A DNA stretch of 21,316 nucleotides, from NCBI GenBank assembly GCA_002346535.1, contig DDZZ01000031.1:10703-32018 (forward strand), given 5' to 3'. A program made the position numbers and the translations under genes. A model generated the notes under the pieces. It saw only the letters and a list, made by a program, of their open reading frames with translations. It did no database searches and was not told the origin of the DNA. Shown piece after piece: positions 7,176-15,031 of this stretch; positions within the stretch are counted from its first letter, which is position 1; the number at the start of each line of letters is the position of its first letter. The stretch comes from Opitutales bacterium UBA2995. Its GTDB lineage: Bacteria; Verrucomicrobiota; Verrucomicrobiia; Opitutales; UBA2995.

Positions 7176-8666
7176 ATGAGTGCGATTGAACAGTTTACGA
7201 AATTGGAAGCCGGTATGCCTGTTTTTTTGGGTGGCGACCATTGGGTTCGAGTGAGCGAATCCTTGGCTCAAGATTTTCAAGCCGGTGACTCTTTGGCGGT
7301 ATCTACGAAAACGGGCGAACTGTTGCACATTCCATCCGCAGAGCAGGCCATTGCGGAAGGCGCTGTTGGTAAAGCGCTGAATGCCTTTTCGAAAATGGGT
7401 GGCGTTACGGACGAGCAAATTACCCGGTTCTTCGATTTATTTGTGGCTGCCTTGGATAACGACAAAAACTGGGAAAATATTCTCCAAACGAACCAGGCTG
7501 ATGTTGAGCTGGCAAAAGCTAGGGGTCGTTCCACTACTCGTCTTGAAGCGACCGACAAAATTCGTAAAAACATGATTGAGGGTTTGCGTGGTTGGATGGA
7601 AGCACCAAGTCGGCGTGGCGAAATCCTAGAGACCGTCGAACATGAGGGATTCAATATTGAGTTAGTCGGTGCGGCCTTGGGTGTGGTGGCCTTTATTTTT
7701 GAAGGTCGACCGAATGTTTTGGCGGATGCTTGCGGAGTTATTCGTGGCGGAAACACGGTTGTTTTTCGTATTGGTAGTGATGCGCTCGATACGGCGAAAG
7801 CAATAATGGACCTCGCACTGAACCCTGCATTAAAAGAGTCCGGCTTACCTGAAGGTGCAGCTACGCTTGTAGAAAGCACTTCGCATGCGGCTGGCTGGGC
7901 CATGTTTTCTGATGATCGTCTTTCATTAGCCGTTGCAAGAGGTTCTGGGAAAGCCGTTGATACACTAGGAAGTCTTGCACGCCGCGCCGGAGTGGCGACC
8001 AGCTTGCATGGTACTGGTGGTGCTTGGATTGTGGTCTCAGAAACCGCCTCTGGTGAACAATTGAAGGATGCAGTTTTTAATTCCCTCGACCGAAAGGTTT
8101 GTAATACATTGAACACTTGCTGCATCGTGAGGCGTTGTGCAGCTCAGTTGATACCCAATTTTTTGGAGGGTCTCAGTAAGGCAGCAGAGCGTAGAAAAAG
8201 TAATTTTAAAATTCACGTCGCCGAAGGATGTGAAGATGCCATTCCCGCGGACCTTTTTGAGAAGGTCGTGTCGATTGAACGTGCGGAAGGAATTGTTGAA
8301 GAGGCACAGGTAGAATCCATTTCAAGGAACCATATAGGTCATGAATGGGAGTGGGAAGAGTCTCCTGAGGTAACTCTGATTTTGGTCGATTCCGTAGAAG
8401 AGGCCGTGTCGTTGTTCAATGAATACAGTCCTCAGCTTGTGGGGTCATTGCTAAGTGGTGATGCTGCTGAAAAAGAAAAATTCTATGCCACTTTGAATTC
8501 ACCGTTTGTGGGAGATGATCATACGCGTTGGGTCGATGGACAATATGCATTACGGAAGCCTGAGCTAGGACTTTCTAATTGGGAAAACGGTCGATTGTTC
8601 GGTCGAGGATCGATTCTGAGCGGTGACAGCGTCTATACGGTTCGGACAAAGTATATAAAGAAATAA
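7176..8666 (+). CDS. ProA-like aldehyde dehydrogenase (glutamate-5-semialdehyde dehydrogenase family)
   Basis: The protein is 496 aa. Residues about 115-496 carry the gamma-glutamyl-phosphate reductase/aldehyde dehydrogenase pattern: VVAFIFEGRPNVLADACG (about 170-187), GGNTVVFRIGSDA (191-203) and LDRKVCNTLNTCCI, where C309 is the expected catalytic thiol. The first about 75 residues are an extra N-terminal part not found in usual ProA proteins of about 417 aa. ProA reduces gamma-glutamyl phosphate to the semialdehyde with NADPH in proline synthesis, but no proB kinase lies nearby, so a related aldehyde-dehydrogenase role is possible. GAAGG directly abuts the ATG at 7176, which is too close for a normal ribosome binding site. 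The gene is intact between two broken phosphatase genes and converges on the TPR gene. Confidence 0.75.
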   Translation: MSAIEQFTKLEAGMPVFLGGDHWVRVSESLAQDFQAGDSLAVSTKTGELLHIPSAEQAIAEGAVGKALNAFSKMGGVTDEQITRFFDLFVAALDNDKNWENILQTNQADVELAKARGRSTTRLEATDKIRKNMIEGLRGWMEAPSRRGEILETVEHEGFNIELVGAALGVVAFIFEGRPNVLADACGVIRGGNTVVFRIGSDALDTAKAIMDLALNPALKESGLPEGAATLVESTSHAAGWAMFSDDRLSLAVARGSGKAVDTLGSLARRAGVATSLHGTGGAWIVVSETASGEQLKDAVFNSLDRKVCNTLNTCCIVRRCAAQLIPNFLEGLSKAAERRKSNFKIHVAEGCEDAIPADLFEKVVSIERAEGIVEEAQVESISRNHIGHEWEWEESPEVTLILVDSVEEAVSLFNEYSPQLVGSLLSGDAAEKEKFYATLNSPFVGDDHTRWVDGQYALRKPELGLSNWENGRLFGRGSILSGDSVYTVRTKYIKK

Positions 8667-8696
8667 CTTTGGTCGGAATTAACCTGATTCTGTCTT

Positions 8697-9011
8697 TCAA
8701 GGCGTTAAACGGATATCATCGAGCAGTCCTTCCACTTCGGCTTCCGGATCTTCGTGATTTTGATCACGTGCGAGTTGCAGGGCTTTTTCGAGAAACGGTA
8801 TCGCTTCTTCTTTCCGATTTAGAGCGATCATTGCTTTGCCGAGTAAGATCTGAGGGATCATCCAGTCGGACTTTTTTCCGACACAGAATTCCAAGTGGCT
8901 CAGGCAATCTTCAAATTTACCTTCGTCAAACAAGGCTTCACCATAGCTGAAGCGAAACAATTCGTTTTCCTGATTTACCTGGATAAGGGTAGCAAATCGT
9001 TCAGAGCTCAT
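8697..9011 (-). CDS. Small tetratricopeptide-repeat protein
   Basis: The product is 104 aa and is mostly paired helices of TPR type. One unit starts at ENELFRFSYGEALFDEGKFE (about 15-34), a second covers WMIPQILLGKAMIALNRKEE (about 50-69), and a third helix pair begins at AIPFLEKALQLARDQNH. The end is acidic (EDPEAEVEGLLDDIRL). There is no signal peptide, so it is probably cytoplasmic and binds a partner protein. ATG 9011 is used; no clear ribosome binding site is seen. It sits directly downstream of the decayed PP2C gene on the same strand (53 bases apart) and may once have been co-transcribed with it. Confidence 0.7.
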   Translation of the reverse strand: MSSERFATLIQVNQENELFRFSYGEALFDEGKFEDCLSHLEFCVGKKSDWMIPQILLGKAMIALNRKEEAIPFLEKALQLARDQNHEDPEAEVEGLLDDIRLTP

Positions 9012-9064
9012 GAGTTTATTGAGAAAAGGAAGGGGTTGAAATTACAAATTAATGAGGGGCGGAT

Positions 9065-9754
9065 CTATCCAACAAAAACCACTACTCCAGTGACATTATC
9101 GGGCGCTCCTTTTTCTAGGACTAATTGGATCAATTGGTCCAAGGTCGCATTGGACTTCTCATTTAGGGAGACTTGGCCGCTAATGCCATCGGTGCAAAAA
9201 AGGTAGCGATCTCCGCTTAGAATCCGTTGTTCGGAAAAATCGGGTTTAATGATTTCTCTTTGACCAAGGCACTGGGTAACGATGTGGTTGTAATGATCGA
9301 GCACTTTTGTATCGTCTGGAATTTGTTTTTGTTCTCTGGGAAATGTTCCCAGGGTGCGGTCGGTTGTCAATTACTCCACCCGGTCATTTCTGAAAAGATA
9401 AATTCTCGAATCATCTATGTGGGAAATTTCAAAGTTATTGCGTGAACCATGCCCACGATAAAGGCGGTTCCGATAGCGAGTTCGCATGCGGAAATTAGAC
9501 CGATTTGGACAACTTGGTTGTTTATTCCCCTCATGAAGTTTGGCCAGTCGATTCCCTCCTAATCCTCTGTTTTTCGGGCCTGGGGCACAGCTCCAGATAT
9601 TGAACCGCCGCATTACTTTCCAGATCTCCAAATGGCAACCTTCCCAGGCCACCTGCCATTGCAAAGACGCTGTTTTCTGTGTCACAAAGGAAGATTTCTT
9701 CATTTTTTTGCTCACCATCCCAACATGGGTTGCGTCTGCAGCGGTCAAATTCAT
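9065..9754 (-). pseudogene. Decayed PP2C (Stp1/PppA-type) serine/threonine phosphatase
   Basis: The whole length of a PP2C domain (about 230 codons) is recognisable but spread over several frames. From ATG 9754: MNLTAADATHVGMVSKK. After the A7 run (T7 on the + strand at 9703-9709) the frame changes to NEEIFLCDTENSVFAMAGGL, which is the N-terminal PP2C pattern of the type R--NED----D-----V-DG-GG. Further on comes IGTAFIVGMVH, then another frame with ISHIDDSRIYLFRNDRVE, a TAA at 9371-9373 where family members have Q, and then LTTDRTLGTFP, YLFCTDGISGQV and APDNVTGVVVFVG, the conserved metal-binding end. Intact enzymes of this kind reverse Hanks-type kinase phosphorylation. With at least two frameshifts and one nonsense codon it cannot give a full product. 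Confidence 0.78.
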
Positions 9755-9845
9755 AAGCGGATGACGGTGAGAATTTGCTTTACCAAAGTCAATCACCGCG
9801 GACTGTGAAGGTTGATGGTTGGGGAGGAGTATTGAAAACCGGAAT

Positions 9846-10289
9846 TTAATTCTGGTTTCCTTCGGCTGTTTTGGTTCTGGGAGGAGGTTTATTGCCCTGT
9901 ATTGCCTGCAAGGGGATTCTCGAAATAACTTCGTCGTTACAGTGCACATCAAAGGCGTATTGGCCTGGTTCTGGTAATGGTAATCCCTGCATGTTTACTA
10001 CCAGATTGCGTGATAAAAAATACTTTTCGTCGGGCACGCGCCCTATTTGGATGGCAAATTTGAGCGGACCCTTTGGAAGGAGCTCTTTTCCGTCAGCATC
10101 GACAAATACCACCTTGAATTCGTGCTTTCCCAAGTCAGTGCCCGTGAACAGGAATCGGAGGGCTAAGGTGCAGTGAGGGTGTTGGCTCGGGAATTTGGCG
10201 CTCCAGATTGTGTCGAAGGCGCCCAAGATGCAGAGTTTCCCGTTATAATCGGATGCGGAGTCGCAAATTACTGATGTGAGTAATTCCAT
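9846..10289 (-). CDS. DUF6941 family protein
   Basis: The protein is 147 aa. The start (ELLTSVICDSASDYNGKLC, then ILGAFDTIWSAKFP) and the middle (CTLALRFLFTGTDLGKHEFK, VVFVDADGKELLP) follow the pattern of small DUF6941 proteins, ending with LPEPGQYAFDVHCNDE and a short PPPRTKTAEGNQ tail. The alternating hydrophobic pattern suggests a beta-sandwich. There is no signal peptide. Its function is unknown; similar proteins are common in PVC and other soil or marine bacteria. ATG 10289 fits the family start. It lies upstream of the decayed PP2C gene on the same strand with a gap of about 90 bases, so the two may have shared a transcript. Confidence 0.72.
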   Translation of the reverse strand: MELLTSVICDSASDYNGKLCILGAFDTIWSAKFPSQHPHCTLALRFLFTGTDLGKHEFKVVFVDADGKELLPKGPLKFAIQIGRVPDEKYFLSRNLVVNMQGLPLPEPGQYAFDVHCNDEVISRIPLQAIQGNKPPPRTKTAEGNQN

Positions 10290-10358
10290 TTCTGTATTTT
10301 TAATAATTTAGCCCTTCCTGCAATCCTTCAATAAAATCCAAGGTTAACGAGTTTTGGC

Positions 10359-10487
10359 TTAGTAATGTACATCGCGAGGTTCTTTGCTCATATTGGGATG
10401 GATGCTGTACCGCTTAAGTGTGCCTTCAAACTCCATGCCTGCTTTTCGCTCTACCAAGGATCTGTTGCGCGTGAAGGGAATAGGGGG
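10359..10487 (-). pseudogene. C-terminal fragment of a GNAT acetyltransferase
   Basis: The open frame, bounded by TAG 10488-10490 upstream and TAA 10359-10361, reads NRSLVERKAGMEFEGTLKRY and then SIHPNMSKEPRDVHY. This matches the last strands of RimJ/RimL-like N-acetyltransferases (pattern NxxSxxVxEKxGMxxEGxLRxY...RDVxxY). The acetyl-CoA-binding part is absent and no start codon is available, so this is only the tail of a lost gene. Confidence 0.5.
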
Positions 10488-10531
10488 CTAAAAACTTATG
10501 AAAAACTGAAAGACACAACCTCAGTCAAAGA

Positions 10532-10699
10532 CTAGGAAGTGTCCTTTAAATTATCCCTAGAACGGAGGATACCATCAGCAATGGCCAATAGTTGCACTAT
10601 TTCGTTGCAGCGGCTCGATTCCCTTTGGGCAAATTCTGAACCAGTCTGGCTCTTTAACAACGAAGCCAATTGAATTGCCATCCCAATTACTTTAATCAT
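10532..10699 (-). CDS. Possible 55-aa helical small protein
   Basis: This is an ATG-to-TAG frame of 55 codons, starting MIKVIGMAIQLASLLKSQTG and continuing with NEIVQLLAIADGILRSRDNL. It is rich in helix-forming residues with an amphipathic pattern and a single Cys. Its start lies 15 bases from the ATG of the divergent CPBP protease gene, so the two would share a very tight promoter region. No ribosome binding site is clear and no family is recognised. It could be a chance ORF or another gene remnant, like the GNAT tail downstream on the same strand. Confidence 0.3.
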   Translation of the reverse strand: MIKVIGMAIQLASLLKSQTGSEFAQRESSRCNEIVQLLAIADGILRSRDNLKDTS

Positions 10700-10714
10700 C
10701 GTCCGTGGTTTTAA

Positions 10715-11551
10715 ATGAATCCGGAGGATCTCAGCCCAGTCGTCCTTTACTACAGCACCGCGCTTTTTTTTGCGGGTCTCGCTTGTTTAATACACCATGT
10801 ATTCCTGGATAGAAAGGATTCCTCATTGGCTGCCCATAAGGATCTTGGTCCTTGGAAAATCACATCCTCGGACCTTGGATTGATCCTGGTGTTTATCTAT
10901 CTATTTATATTTGCTGCCGGCATTCTTGCTACCGAGGTTTACAAATACCTCTACAAAGTAGACGGAATTCCGGATGACTTGTTGTTTCTGCTCGGCTATC
11001 CCATGCATATAGCAATCGTGGTTAGCTTGTATGTTTTTTTTAAATACTTTGACTTAAATGAGGATAGGCCGATTAGCCCAAGGCGTGCTGGGCTATTTAA
11101 CATGGTTACTCAATCGGTTTATTTCTTTCTGGCTGTAATTCCCGTCTTGGTACTGGGAAGTTACATTTGGCCGATGATACTGGAGCTTTTGGATCTCCCC
11201 GTCGAACAACAGGATTTGGTAATACGGATTGAAAACATGGAAGTGTCGCCCATGTTTTTTCTCATCATGTTTTTGGCAATAATATTGGCGCCCATATCTG
11301 AAGAGTTTTTATTCAGGGTATTTCTCTACCGCAGCCTGAAAAGGTACACGTCCCCGACTTTGGCGGCCATAATAACTAGTCTGATGTTCGCTGGAATGCA
11401 TTTCAATTGGTTGAGCTTTTTGCCACTATTCTTACTAGGAGTCTGGTTGTGCCGCACCTATGAAAAAACAGGAAATATTTTTGTACCGATCATGTTGCAC
11501 ACGTTGTTCAACGCGAATACCCTGTTAGTTTTGATGCTGATAAATGAGTGA
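10715..11551 (+). CDS. CPBP family intramembrane glutamic endopeptidase
   Basis: The protein is 278 aa with about seven or eight hydrophobic segments. The family catalytic motifs are all present: EExxxR in ISEEFLFRVFLYR (E196, E197, R201), FxxxH in FAGMHF (H229) and HxxxN in LHTLFNANTL (H262, N266). These Abi/CAAX-protease-like enzymes cut inside the membrane; known roles include prenyl-protein processing in eukaryotes and bacteriocin immunity in some bacteria, but the substrate here is unknown. ATG 10715 gives a short cytoplasmic start before the first helix. The stop TGA (11549-11551) overlaps the start of thiL, which points to one transcript with thiL and tsaE. Confidence 0.88.
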   Translation: MNPEDLSPVVLYYSTALFFAGLACLIHHVFLDRKDSSLAAHKDLGPWKITSSDLGLILVFIYLFIFAAGILATEVYKYLYKVDGIPDDLLFLLGYPMHIAIVVSLYVFFKYFDLNEDRPISPRRAGLFNMVTQSVYFFLAVIPVLVLGSYIWPMILELLDLPVEQQDLVIRIENMEVSPMFFLIMFLAIILAPISEEFLFRVFLYRSLKRYTSPTLAAIITSLMFAGMHFNWLSFLPLFLLGVWLCRTYEKTGNIFVPIMLHTLFNANTLLVLMLINE

Positions 11552-12519
11552 TGAAGAACCCACTCACTGAACGAATAGAGGGCCAATTAAGCCACCGGGG
11601 TGAACGGCAGCTCATTCAGGATATATCTGCCTGGCTTGGCCCTTGTTCAATTCCCGCTCCTTACGGCATCGGTGATGATGCTGCGGTAGTCGATAATTCC
11701 GATGTAACTCAAGTAATCGCCAAGGACTCTCTGGTGCTGAATAAGCATTTTGATTCACAAACTAATCCGGCCCAGGTCGGCGCAAAACTTCTCAAACGAA
11801 ATCTTAGCGATTTTGCGGCTATGGGAGCTTCACCGGGGTATGCTTTGGTAGCGGCTTTCCTTCCTAAAAGCACAACCGTGGATTGGTTGCGTGGGTTTTA
11901 CACCGGGTTACGGGATTGCTGTATGCAATACCATGTAAAAATTATTGGAGGCGACCTGTCCTCCACCTTCGAAGACCTAGCATTCAGTCTGACGCTTATC
12001 GGATCCGGAAACGAGAAGCTGCTCACACGAAAATCTGCAAATCCCGGGGATACTCTATGGGTAACAGGAAGCCTGGGTGGTAGTATCCAGGGCAAACATC
12101 TGGACTTTACCCCGAGGCTGGAAGAAGGCCAGTGGCTTTCAAATACGGGTCACATCACGTCGGCAATTGACCTGTCCGATGGCTTGGCAACGGACCTAAA
12201 AAACCTTTGCCCCGAAGGCTGTATCATTGAGTTGGATACCGACTCGATTCCGCTAAGCGATGCATGTCAATCCATGGCAAAAAATAGTGACCGCAATGCA
12301 ATCGATCACGCCTTGACCGACGGGGAAGATTATGAGCTACTTTTTACTTTGAAAAAATCTTTCAATTCCCAGGAGTTTTCAGCTAAATGGGAAGCCAACT
12401 TAAAAACAAATCTAACTTGTATCGGAAAATTGGATATAATGAGGAATAATTCCATGAATCCTATACGGTATTTCGGCTCGAGTAAAAATTTTTCGGGGCA
12501 AGGTTATGAACATTATTGA
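11551..12519 (+). CDS. thiL: Thiamine-monophosphate kinase ThiL
   Basis: The product is about 322 aa, the usual ThiL length. It has the PurM/ThiL-like ATP-binding motifs: APYGIGDDAAVV near residue 40, KRNLSDFAAMGASP (substrate and metal binding), IIGGDLSS, AIDLSDGLATDL and DGEDYELLFTL near residue 265. It phosphorylates thiamine monophosphate to thiamine diphosphate with ATP in the cytoplasm. The start overlaps the CPBP stop; GTG 11548 is an alternative start one codon earlier. The 3' end overlaps tsaE by 14 bases, so translation of the three genes is probably coupled. No TPP riboswitch was seen upstream, which fits a housekeeping rather than thiamine-regulated operon. Confidence 0.93.
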   Translation: MKNPLTERIEGQLSHRGERQLIQDISAWLGPCSIPAPYGIGDDAAVVDNSDVTQVIAKDSLVLNKHFDSQTNPAQVGAKLLKRNLSDFAAMGASPGYALVAAFLPKSTTVDWLRGFYTGLRDCCMQYHVKIIGGDLSSTFEDLAFSLTLIGSGNEKLLTRKSANPGDTLWVTGSLGGSIQGKHLDFTPRLEEGQWLSNTGHITSAIDLSDGLATDLKNLCPEGCIIELDTDSIPLSDACQSMAKNSDRNAIDHALTDGEDYELLFTLKKSFNSQEFSAKWEANLKTNLTCIGKLDIMRNNSMNPIRYFGSSKNFSGQGYEHY

Positions 12520-12967
12520 CGAGCTTTTCCAGGGAGTCGTTGCCGAGTCTCCCGATGACGCACGATTATTGGCAACGAAGCTGGCACCTTTATTGCCATC
12601 CAATCAAGTTCTGAAATTAAGTGGTTCTCTCGGCACAGGTAAAACCACCTTTGTCCAAGGCCTTGCGGTGGGATTGAAAATTACAGATACGGTAAAATCC
12701 CCCACTTTCAATCTCTACACTATTTACAACGGAAGCATGCAATTGATTCACTTGGACGCGTACCGGCTCTCGGCCCCTGACCAGGCGGAAAGTTTGTGGA
12801 TTGAGGAGTTCCTCAATCCACCTTTTTGCCTGGTCATCGAATGGCCGGAAAAAGTTGAGGGATGGATGACAACGGATGCCTGGAATTTTGACTTCTCGAT
12901 TCAGAATGATCAGCGACATCTAATCAAGCTGAAGAGATATCCAGATCATCGTTTGGCAGATTCTTAA
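12506..12967 (+). CDS. tsaE: tRNA threonylcarbamoyladenosine biosynthesis ATPase TsaE
   Basis: The protein is 153 aa, usual for TsaE. The Walker A motif is LSGSLGTGKTT (about residues 38-48), followed by TVKSPTFNLYTIY, the characteristic SPTF strand, then LIHLDAYRLS with the conserved D and Y-R, and FCLVIEWPEK near the end (the conserved E-W-P/E-K segment). TsaE works with TsaB and TsaD to form t6A at position 37 of ANN-decoding tRNAs; neither partner is in this window. ATG 12506 lies inside the end of thiL. The gene ends the operon and converges with the large - strand gene, 51 bases apart. Confidence 0.93.
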   Translation: MNIIDELFQGVVAESPDDARLLATKLAPLLPSNQVLKLSGSLGTGKTTFVQGLAVGLKITDTVKSPTFNLYTIYNGSMQLIHLDAYRLSAPDQAESLWIEEFLNPPFCLVIEWPEKVEGWMTTDAWNFDFSIQNDQRHLIKLKRYPDHRLADS

Positions 12968-13018
12968 ATTTCAGAATCAGCGACCTTTACCTGACTGTCT
13001 ACTTTATCCGTTCCAGAT

Positions 13019-14815
13019 TTATCTACTTTTTGTGCAATTTTCGTTAGCCGCATCTTCGCTGGAAGCTTGTGCTTGAGTCACGGCATCCAGACCTTCTTCA
13101 GTCTCAGACTCGGCTTGATTTGCGAGCTCAATGTTTTCGTCATCCGAAAGCGTTATTGCAGTAGCCTTCTTCATGGGATCCTCGACGGTTTTTGACTTTT
13201 TCTTTGATTTCCTGGGTCCTTGATTTCTTGCAGATGCTGCCGATTCTTCAGCTGATAACTCTACTTTAGCCTTCTTTTGCAGCTTTTGATTGTCTTCCTT
13301 TGAAAGGGTCACGGATCCAGCATCTTCCATGGCATTTTCGATTGCCTTACCCTTCGAAGATTTTTCATTCGATTTCTCGGAATCAGGTTGGATAACTGGA
13401 TGCAGCAATACAGAGCCGTCAGAATACTCCGCAATATATCCTTCCTTCAGCAGCCATTGGAAATCCATTTTTAGTGACTTTAATTGCTTTTGCTGATCTT
13501 CGCTAAATTCTGAAGTCTCTTTTTCGGTGGCATGCGTAGGTAATCCAAGATATTTTTCCGACAATTCCCGGACGGAGATTTTTGGATTTGCTTCCAGAAG
13601 TTCTATTAATTTCTGCACGGTCTCAGAGAAAACATTATCCGGCTCCCGAAAACGCCGCTTTACGGCACAAACCAAAGAAGCTCCTTTGGCCCCCTTTTTA
13701 TAGAGTGAAAACCTTTGCCTGCGAAACCGGCCGCGCAAATGGTTCGCCGTATCCAATGGAAACCTTTTTTGCCTTTCCCAGGAAAACTCGATGTTCGCTT
13801 TGATCAAGGAGTCCTTAATCTTGCCAATCTCGCTTCCTTCAAGTCCCACACTGGGAACTGCTTTGACCAATTTGTCTGCGAGAGTAGCAGAAACAAAGGA
13901 ACGGGCGGTAAGACAATCTTCAAAAGTCCGAGGCTCTCCCAAATTCGGTTTCAAGGTGAAGGTCGTTTGAGTTTTCATTTTCTCAAGCCATTCAGCGATA
14001 ATCTCTTCGCCTTTCGCAGACTCAAGACGGGATTCAAACTTGGAATAGGACATGTTGGATAATCGGGAGGAATGATGATCCTCCATGATTTTCTTGATCT
14101 TGTGATAATTGGGCGGACCCAACAACTCCCCTGTAAACCCACATTTCTGAATGGAACTGAACGATCCTGAAGGCGGTTCGACTTCTTTGGTTTCGGTTGT
14201 AAAGAAATTTTCCAAGCAATGGGATAATGCATACCGCTTTGCATCTCCTTCATCAATAAATGGCAAATTACCGCTGCCTGCAACATACAGATTTTCATCA
14301 ATCTGTTCAGAATCTTTTGAGTCAGTATCTCTTCGGATAATCACGTAAAATCGTTCGTCTTTTTCCAATATAGTCCGCGCAATATCGAACAGTTCGTAGG
14401 TAATGGTTGAGGCTTTAAGTGCTTTGCACAGTGCTTTAAATCCGTTGTCCTCCGGATAAAAAGAAACTTCGACAACTTTTCTCGGAATTTCCGGCCTTCC
14501 GCCTTGCCTTGATCCATGGCCTGAGCTTTGACGCCTGAGCCTCTCTTGACCGGAACGGGTATCCTTCAAACCCTCTTGTTTGTAATTGCTAGGTTTGAAT
14601 CCGCGGCGGTCTTTGCGTTCGACCTTGCCACCGGAAAATCTTTTTTCTCTGTCGCCTCTGGGAGATCTACGATCTTTGCTCCGAGGTGATTCACTGGGTG
14701 CGGTGCTCGAGCTCCAATTGGTTCCAAAATCAAAACCATCCAATGCACTCAGATCAACCGCCTCTTTTTTGTTTTTCGGTTCAGTAGATACCTCCGTTTT
14801 GCGGCCTTTATCCAT
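13019..14815 (-). CDS. Large uncharacterised protein with basic low-complexity N-terminus
   Basis: The product is about 598 aa from ATG 14815. This start is chosen over ATG 14872 because GGAA lies 6 bases upstream and the next residues (MDKGRKTEV) are typical of a soluble start. Residues 20-32 hold a conserved-looking motif, DLSALDGFDFGTNW. A basic R/S/G/K-rich linker follows to about 110, resembling RNA-binding low-complexity regions. A folded part starts at VVEVSFYPEDNGFKALCKAL. A CGFTGELLGPPNYHKIKKI segment lies at about 225-243. Near residue 420-490 a winged-helix-like stretch reads ISVRELSEKYLGLP and MDFQWLLKEGYIAEYSDG. The acidic, K-rich tail is probably disordered. No family function is recognised; a nucleic-acid role is an inference from composition only. 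Confidence 0.8.
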   Translation of the reverse strand: MDKGRKTEVSTEPKNKKEAVDLSALDGFDFGTNWSSSTAPSESPRSKDRRSPRGDREKRFSGGKVERKDRRGFKPSNYKQEGLKDTRSGQERLRRQSSGHGSRQGGRPEIPRKVVEVSFYPEDNGFKALCKALKASTITYELFDIARTILEKDERFYVIIRRDTDSKDSEQIDENLYVAGSGNLPFIDEGDAKRYALSHCLENFFTTETKEVEPPSGSFSSIQKCGFTGELLGPPNYHKIKKIMEDHHSSRLSNMSYSKFESRLESAKGEEIIAEWLEKMKTQTTFTLKPNLGEPRTFEDCLTARSFVSATLADKLVKAVPSVGLEGSEIGKIKDSLIKANIEFSWERQKRFPLDTANHLRGRFRRQRFSLYKKGAKGASLVCAVKRRFREPDNVFSETVQKLIELLEANPKISVRELSEKYLGLPTHATEKETSEFSEDQQKQLKSLKMDFQWLLKEGYIAEYSDGSVLLHPVIQPDSEKSNEKSSKGKAIENAMEDAGSVTLSKEDNQKLQKKAKVELSAEESAASARNQGPRKSKKKSKTVEDPMKKATAITLSDDENIELANQAESETEEGLDAVTQAQASSEDAANENCTKSR

Positions 14816-15031
14816 GTAGATTCCGATACGATCAGCGGTGAAAATTCGTACGAACATACTCCAGCCATGCACGTTTTAGGCCAGTTTAGCTCGTCTGTAA
14901 GTTTGAGGTTTTCTTAGGAACTGATGAAAAAGTCCTAATCTAATGGGTTCGAGATTAAAAATAAAAAACTTTTGTGACAATTTGGTTGCATGGCATTAGT
15001 GATTTTCTCTTATTTTCCGTTCCCTTCTTAA

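Noticed and set aside
7277..8125. Long 282-aa frame on the - strand
   Set aside because: It lies wholly antisense to the ProA-like gene and is rich in S, P, A and R, without domain signals; it is a shadow of a high-constraint coding frame.
10290..11551. TPP riboswitch upstream of the thiL operon
   Set aside because: No CTGAGA-type thi-box arrangement was found in the leader, and thiL itself lies behind the protease gene.
14816..14872. Longer start of the large uncharacterised protein (ATG 14872)
   Set aside because: The extra residues (MHGWSMFVRIFTADRIGIY) look unrelated to the charged start that follows, while GGAA is correctly spaced before ATG 14815.
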